This document shows positions 23,556 through 26,168 of a stretch of 26,168 nt of DNA, one piece after another. The position numbers were made by a program, and so were the translations under genes. The notes beneath the pieces were generated by a model, which was not told where the DNA came from, ran no database searches, and worked only from the letters and a program-made list of their open reading frames with translations. This DNA comes from Devosiaceae bacterium (GTDB taxonomy: Bacteria > Pseudomonadota > Alphaproteobacteria > Rhizobiales > Devosiaceae): positions 1 through 26,168 of the forward strand of contig JAKISM010000012.1 in NCBI GenBank assembly GCA_021648585.1, read 5' to 3'. Position 1 is the first letter of the stretch, and each line of letters begins with the position of its first letter.

Positions 23556-24674
23556 TTATTTTAATGAAACTAATTGCCCACTCGCCCATTCAATACGCCC
23601 TGCAATATCTAATTCTAGTAAAATTGTTTGCACAATATTTGTCGGTAATTTTGATTGCACAATTAATTCATCAACCCCAATAGGTGTTATGCTAAGCGCT
23701 GTAATAATACGGCCTCTATCGCTTTCATCTGGCTCATCAATTATTGCAGCCTCATCAAAATTATCAAAAAGCTCTTGCTCTTCAAATAGATTTTGTTGTG
23801 GTGGTGTTGCAATCTCTAATTGCTCAATTACATCTTTGCTTGATGAAATAAGAGTTGCCCCTTGTGAAATGAGATGGTTTGCGCCAGCTGATCGTGGATC
23901 AAGCGGAGATCCGGGAACTGCAAAAACCTCTCTATTTTGCTCAAGAGCAAAGCGAGCGGTAATTAGCGAGCCAGAGCGTTTTGCTGCTTCAATTACTATT
24001 ACACCAAGCGATAGACCAGAAACTATCCTATTACGACGAGGAAAATCTTTGGCACGAGGTTCGTAATTAATTGGCATTTCAGAAATTAATGCACCGCCAT
24101 TTTCAACTATATCATGCGCTAGTGAGATATTTTCACTAGGATAAATATTATTAAGGCCACCAGCAAGCACGGCAATCGTGCCATTTTTAATACTAGCAAT
24201 GTGGGCAGCTTTATCAATGCCACGTGCTAGGCCTGATATAATGGTAAAGCCAGCTTCGCTAAGTTCTCCTGCTAATAATGAGGTCATTCTAATGCCAGCA
24301 GCTGATGCATTACGTGCGCCAACTATTGCTACCGATTTTTCAAAATCTATATTCTCACCGCCAATCATAGTGAAAATTGGCGGAGAGGAAGCGATATGTT
24401 TTAATGCTTCAGGATATTCTTCATCAAATGCCGTGACAATTCGTGCGCCAATTTTTTCAATAGCAGATATTTCATCTTCAATTTCGTCTATTGTTGGCGC
24501 TTTAAGAGGTTTTGCTCGTCCGCCATGTTGCGATAAATGCGGCAAAGCATTAAGCGCATGACCTGCTGAGCCAAAACGATTTATTAATTTACGAAATGTT
24601 GCAGGACCTACATTTTCGGTACGAATAAGACGAAGCCAATCAGTTTTTTGTTGTTGGCTACTCTCATTAGACAT
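23556..24674 (-). CDS. dprA: DNA-processing protein DprA
   Basis: DprA binds incoming single-stranded DNA and loads RecA during natural transformation; many non-competent bacteria also keep it. The 372 residues have a SAM-like N-terminal domain (about 1-70; WLRLIRTENVGPATFRKLI), the Rossmann-fold DprA core (about 85-295; VAIVGARNASAAG, TIISGLARGIDKAAH, AVLAGGLNNIYPSEN, FPRRNRIVSGLSLG, REVFAVPGSPLDPRSAGANHLI), and a C-terminal winged helix (about 315-372, DELIVQSKLPTNIVQTILLELDIAGRI). All core motifs are intact. Its ATG overlaps the plsY stop by 1 nt (TAATG). No other competence gene is in the window, so a role in transformation cannot be inferred. Confidence 0.95.
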   Translation of the reverse strand: MSNESSQQQKTDWLRLIRTENVGPATFRKLINRFGSAGHALNALPHLSQHGGRAKPLKAPTIDEIEDEISAIEKIGARIVTAFDEEYPEALKHIASSPPIFTMIGGENIDFEKSVAIVGARNASAAGIRMTSLLAGELSEAGFTIISGLARGIDKAAHIASIKNGTIAVLAGGLNNIYPSENISLAHDIVENGGALISEMPINYEPRAKDFPRRNRIVSGLSLGVIVIEAAKRSGSLITARFALEQNREVFAVPGSPLDPRSAGANHLISQGATLISSSKDVIEQLEIATPPQQNLFEEQELFDNFDEAAIIDEPDESDRGRIITALSITPIGVDELIVQSKLPTNIVQTILLELDIAGRIEWASGQLVSLK

Positions 24675-25267
24675 TATTTTTCGCCAATTTTAGGTTCGCT
24701 ACCATCCATTAAGCGCTTGATATTTGCCCAATGCTTATGAAATATTAGGGCTGAAATAAATAAAGCCAACAGGATAAGAGGGATATCACCAAATATAAAA
24801 ATAAAGAATGGAGTAGCAGCTGCCATAGATAGGGCGGCAAGTGAAGAAATACGCAAAGCGTAGGCAAAAAACAGCCAAGTCAAAATCATCATAGCGCCTG
24901 TCATAGGATTAAGTGCTAACATAATGCCAATATAGACCGCAACGCCTTTGCCACCCTTAAACTTAAGCCAAACCGGGAAAATATGCCCAAGAAATGCACC
25001 AGCACCTGCAAATATCAGCGCTAACGGGACTTCTTTTAGGAAATAACCAACAATAAAAATCGCTAATGCGCCTTTGCTCATATCTGCAAGCAATGTAGCG
25101 GCGGCTAGCCACTTATTGCCAGTGCGTAAAACATTAGTAGCACCAATATTGCCAGAACCAATCTCACGAATATCGCCATGTCCTGCAAGGCGAGTGAAAA
25201 GCAAGCCAAAAGGGATTGAGCCAAGCGCATAACCAAAAATTAGGGCGGCTAGATAATTAACAAACAT
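24674..25267 (-). CDS. plsY: Glycerol-3-phosphate acyltransferase PlsY
   Basis: PlsY uses acyl-phosphate made by PlsX to acylate glycerol-3-phosphate, the first step of phospholipid synthesis. The 197-residue inner-membrane protein has about five hydrophobic spans. The three family motifs are seen: GSIPFGLLFTRLAGHGDIRE with IGSGNIGATNVLR following, GHIFPVWLKFKGGKGVA, and a third weaker one in the C-terminal half near HKHWANIKRLMDGSEPK. It lies 4 nt downstream of pyrC and overlaps dprA by 1 nt, so it is in the middle of one transcription unit. No plsX is in view. Confidence 0.95.
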   Translation of the reverse strand: MFVNYLAALIFGYALGSIPFGLLFTRLAGHGDIREIGSGNIGATNVLRTGNKWLAAATLLADMSKGALAIFIVGYFLKEVPLALIFAGAGAFLGHIFPVWLKFKGGKGVAVYIGIMLALNPMTGAMMILTWLFFAYALRISSLAALSMAAATPFFIFIFGDIPLILLALFISALIFHKHWANIKRLMDGSEPKIGEK

Positions 25268-25271
25268 AATT

Positions 25272-26168
25272 CTAACTTTCTCCTAGTGTGAATATCTCTT
25301 TGCCTTTGACAAAGGTCTTTACCACCTTACCAGTCATTTTCGCTCTTTCAAACACTGAATTGTGTGAGCGGGAAATTATTTCTTGTTCTTTGACGACAAA
25401 AGGATAATTAAGATCGATTAAAATCATATCAGCTTTTGCACCAATTTTTAAGCAACCAGATTTAAGTTTTAGCAATTTAGCAGGGTTAATCGTCATGGCT
25501 CTTAATATGGTCATCAGATCAACTTGCTCTGAATGATAAAGCCTAAGAGCGGCAGATAATAGGGTTTCAAGCCCAATAGCGCCATTGGCAGCTTCAGCAA
25601 AAGGTCTTCTTTTGCCCTCAACATCTTGTGGGTCGTGATCTGAATGAATAATATCAATCGCACCAGAATTTAAGCCTGCAATAAGCGCCTGCCTATCGTC
25701 TTCTGATCGTAATGGTGGAGAGAGCTTAAAAAATGTTCTATATGAGCCAACGTCATTTTCGTTTAGTGAAAGATTATTGATTGAAACCCCGCACGAAATA
25801 TTTTTGTTAGTTTTTTTGTGACGCTCAATGATTTTTACAGAATTAGCACAAGATATTTGCGCCCCATGATAGCGAACTTTGGTCAAAGCGGCTAATTGCA
25901 AATCTCTTTCAAGCGGAATGGTTTCAGCTTCATAAGGAATACCTTTTAAGCCAAGCCCTGTTGCCATCAAACCAGCATGAACATCACCATTCGCTCCTAA
26001 TCCTTCATCAAGCAGATGATTGATAATTGGCATGTTAAAATTCTTTGCATAGGTAAAAGCAGATTTGAGCGTGGCGGTTGAACTGAAACTTTTGCGACCA
26101 TCACTAAAGCAAACCGCACCTGCCTGTTTTAATAATCCATATTCAGGGATATCTCTGCCGTTGAGCCC
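25272..26168 (-). CDS. pyrC: Dihydroorotase (5' end outside window)
   Basis: This is the C-terminal 298 residues of a class I-type dihydroorotase, which closes carbamoyl-aspartate to dihydroorotate in pyrimidine synthesis. The frame is open through 26168, so the N-terminal HxH metal-binding motif is outside; the ATG at 26033 is internal. Visible are FSDGRKSFSSTATL, INHLLDEG, KVRYHGAQISCANSV, GVSINNLSLNENDVGSYRTFFKLSPPLRSEDDR, the active-site loop IDIIHSDHDPQDVEGKRRPF, and the barrel-closing GLETLLSAALRL and GAKADMILIDLNYPF. This is the form that follows pyrB in alphaproteobacteria. The histidine usual in HAED is present only as INHLLDE, as in these relatives, so it need not be inactive. Confidence 0.93.
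   Translation of the reverse strand, partial: GLNGRDIPEYGLLKQAGAVCFSDGRKSFSSTATLKSAFTYAKNFNMPIINHLLDEGLGANGDVHAGLMATGLGLKGIPYEAETIPLERDLQLAALTKVRYHGAQISCANSVKIIERHKKTNKNISCGVSINNLSLNENDVGSYRTFFKLSPPLRSEDDRQALIAGLNSGAIDIIHSDHDPQDVEGKRRPFAEAANGAIGLETLLSAALRLYHSEQVDLMTILRAMTINPAKLLKLKSGCLKIGAKADMILIDLNYPFVVKEQEIISRSHNSVFERAKMTGKVVKTFVKGKEIFTLGES

Noticed and set aside
1..26168. CRISPR array, complete tRNA or rRNA gene, toxin-antitoxin pair, prophage or defence genes
   Set aside because: No regularly spaced direct repeats, complete RNA gene folds or matching protein motifs were seen on either strand by eye.

Overview
The window is a stretch of AT-rich alphaproteobacterial chromosome, best placed in the Hyphomicrobiales (Rhizobiales). 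The strongest evidence is gene order and content. A divK-pleD pair lies next to a dinB with an N-terminal zinc-ribbon-like segment and a DUF3572 gene, followed by rpmG-rnr-topA-dprA-plsY-pyrC. There are also a MipZ-type ParA ATPase, a DUF1489 gene, and clpS-clpA opposite a SPOR-tailed D,D-carboxypeptidase. No species is named. The window begins inside an amino-acid ABC transporter ATPase gene and ends inside pyrC.

Layout. 1-1307: 3' end of a polar amino-acid ABC ATPase, then a PHP-domain phosphoesterase. 1308-4063: the only accessory region. It holds a 629-bp non-coding stretch with att-like and inverted-repeat features, a degenerate IS3-family element (1937-3190), a MobC gene (3209-3697) and a GC-richer palindromic leader that could contain an oriT. 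The first eight codons of a relaxase gene overlap the mobC stop, and the IS end starts right there, so this looks like the wreck of a mobilizable element. 4064-7766: mgtE, a 33-codon membrane-peptide ORF with a strong Shine-Dalgarno and its own terminator, a GST, DUF1489 and mipZ, all on the plus strand. 7808-9719 (minus): a small unknown gene and the penicillin-binding D,D-carboxypeptidase. 10019-12805 (plus): clpS-clpA. 12811-16108 (minus): HIT, glycerophosphodiesterase, RidA, DinB and DUF3572, closely packed and probably one operon transcribed from DUF3572 towards HIT. 16227-18006 (plus): divK-pleD, ending in a terminator. 18351-26168 (minus): rpmG, rnr, topA, dprA, plsY and pyrC, with 1-nt TAATG overlaps at plsY/dprA and topA/rnr.

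How the genes work together. DivK, PleD and MipZ belong to the alphaproteobacterial cell-cycle, polarity and division machinery. ClpS-ClpA is the N-end-rule adaptor and unfoldase. TopA, DprA and DinB handle DNA topology, incoming single strands and lesion bypass. PyrC and PlsY serve pyrimidine and phospholipid synthesis. Most of this is conserved core genome.

The parts worth a second look are: (i) the IS-interrupted mobilization module and its candidate oriT; (ii) a 28-bp palindromic insertion that destroys the IS transposase exactly at its conserved YDNA motif; (iii) a doubly hairpinned element between pleD and rpmG that also reads as an open frame in phase with rpmG; and (iv) the 33-aa membrane peptide. 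I did not find a clearly new multi-gene system.
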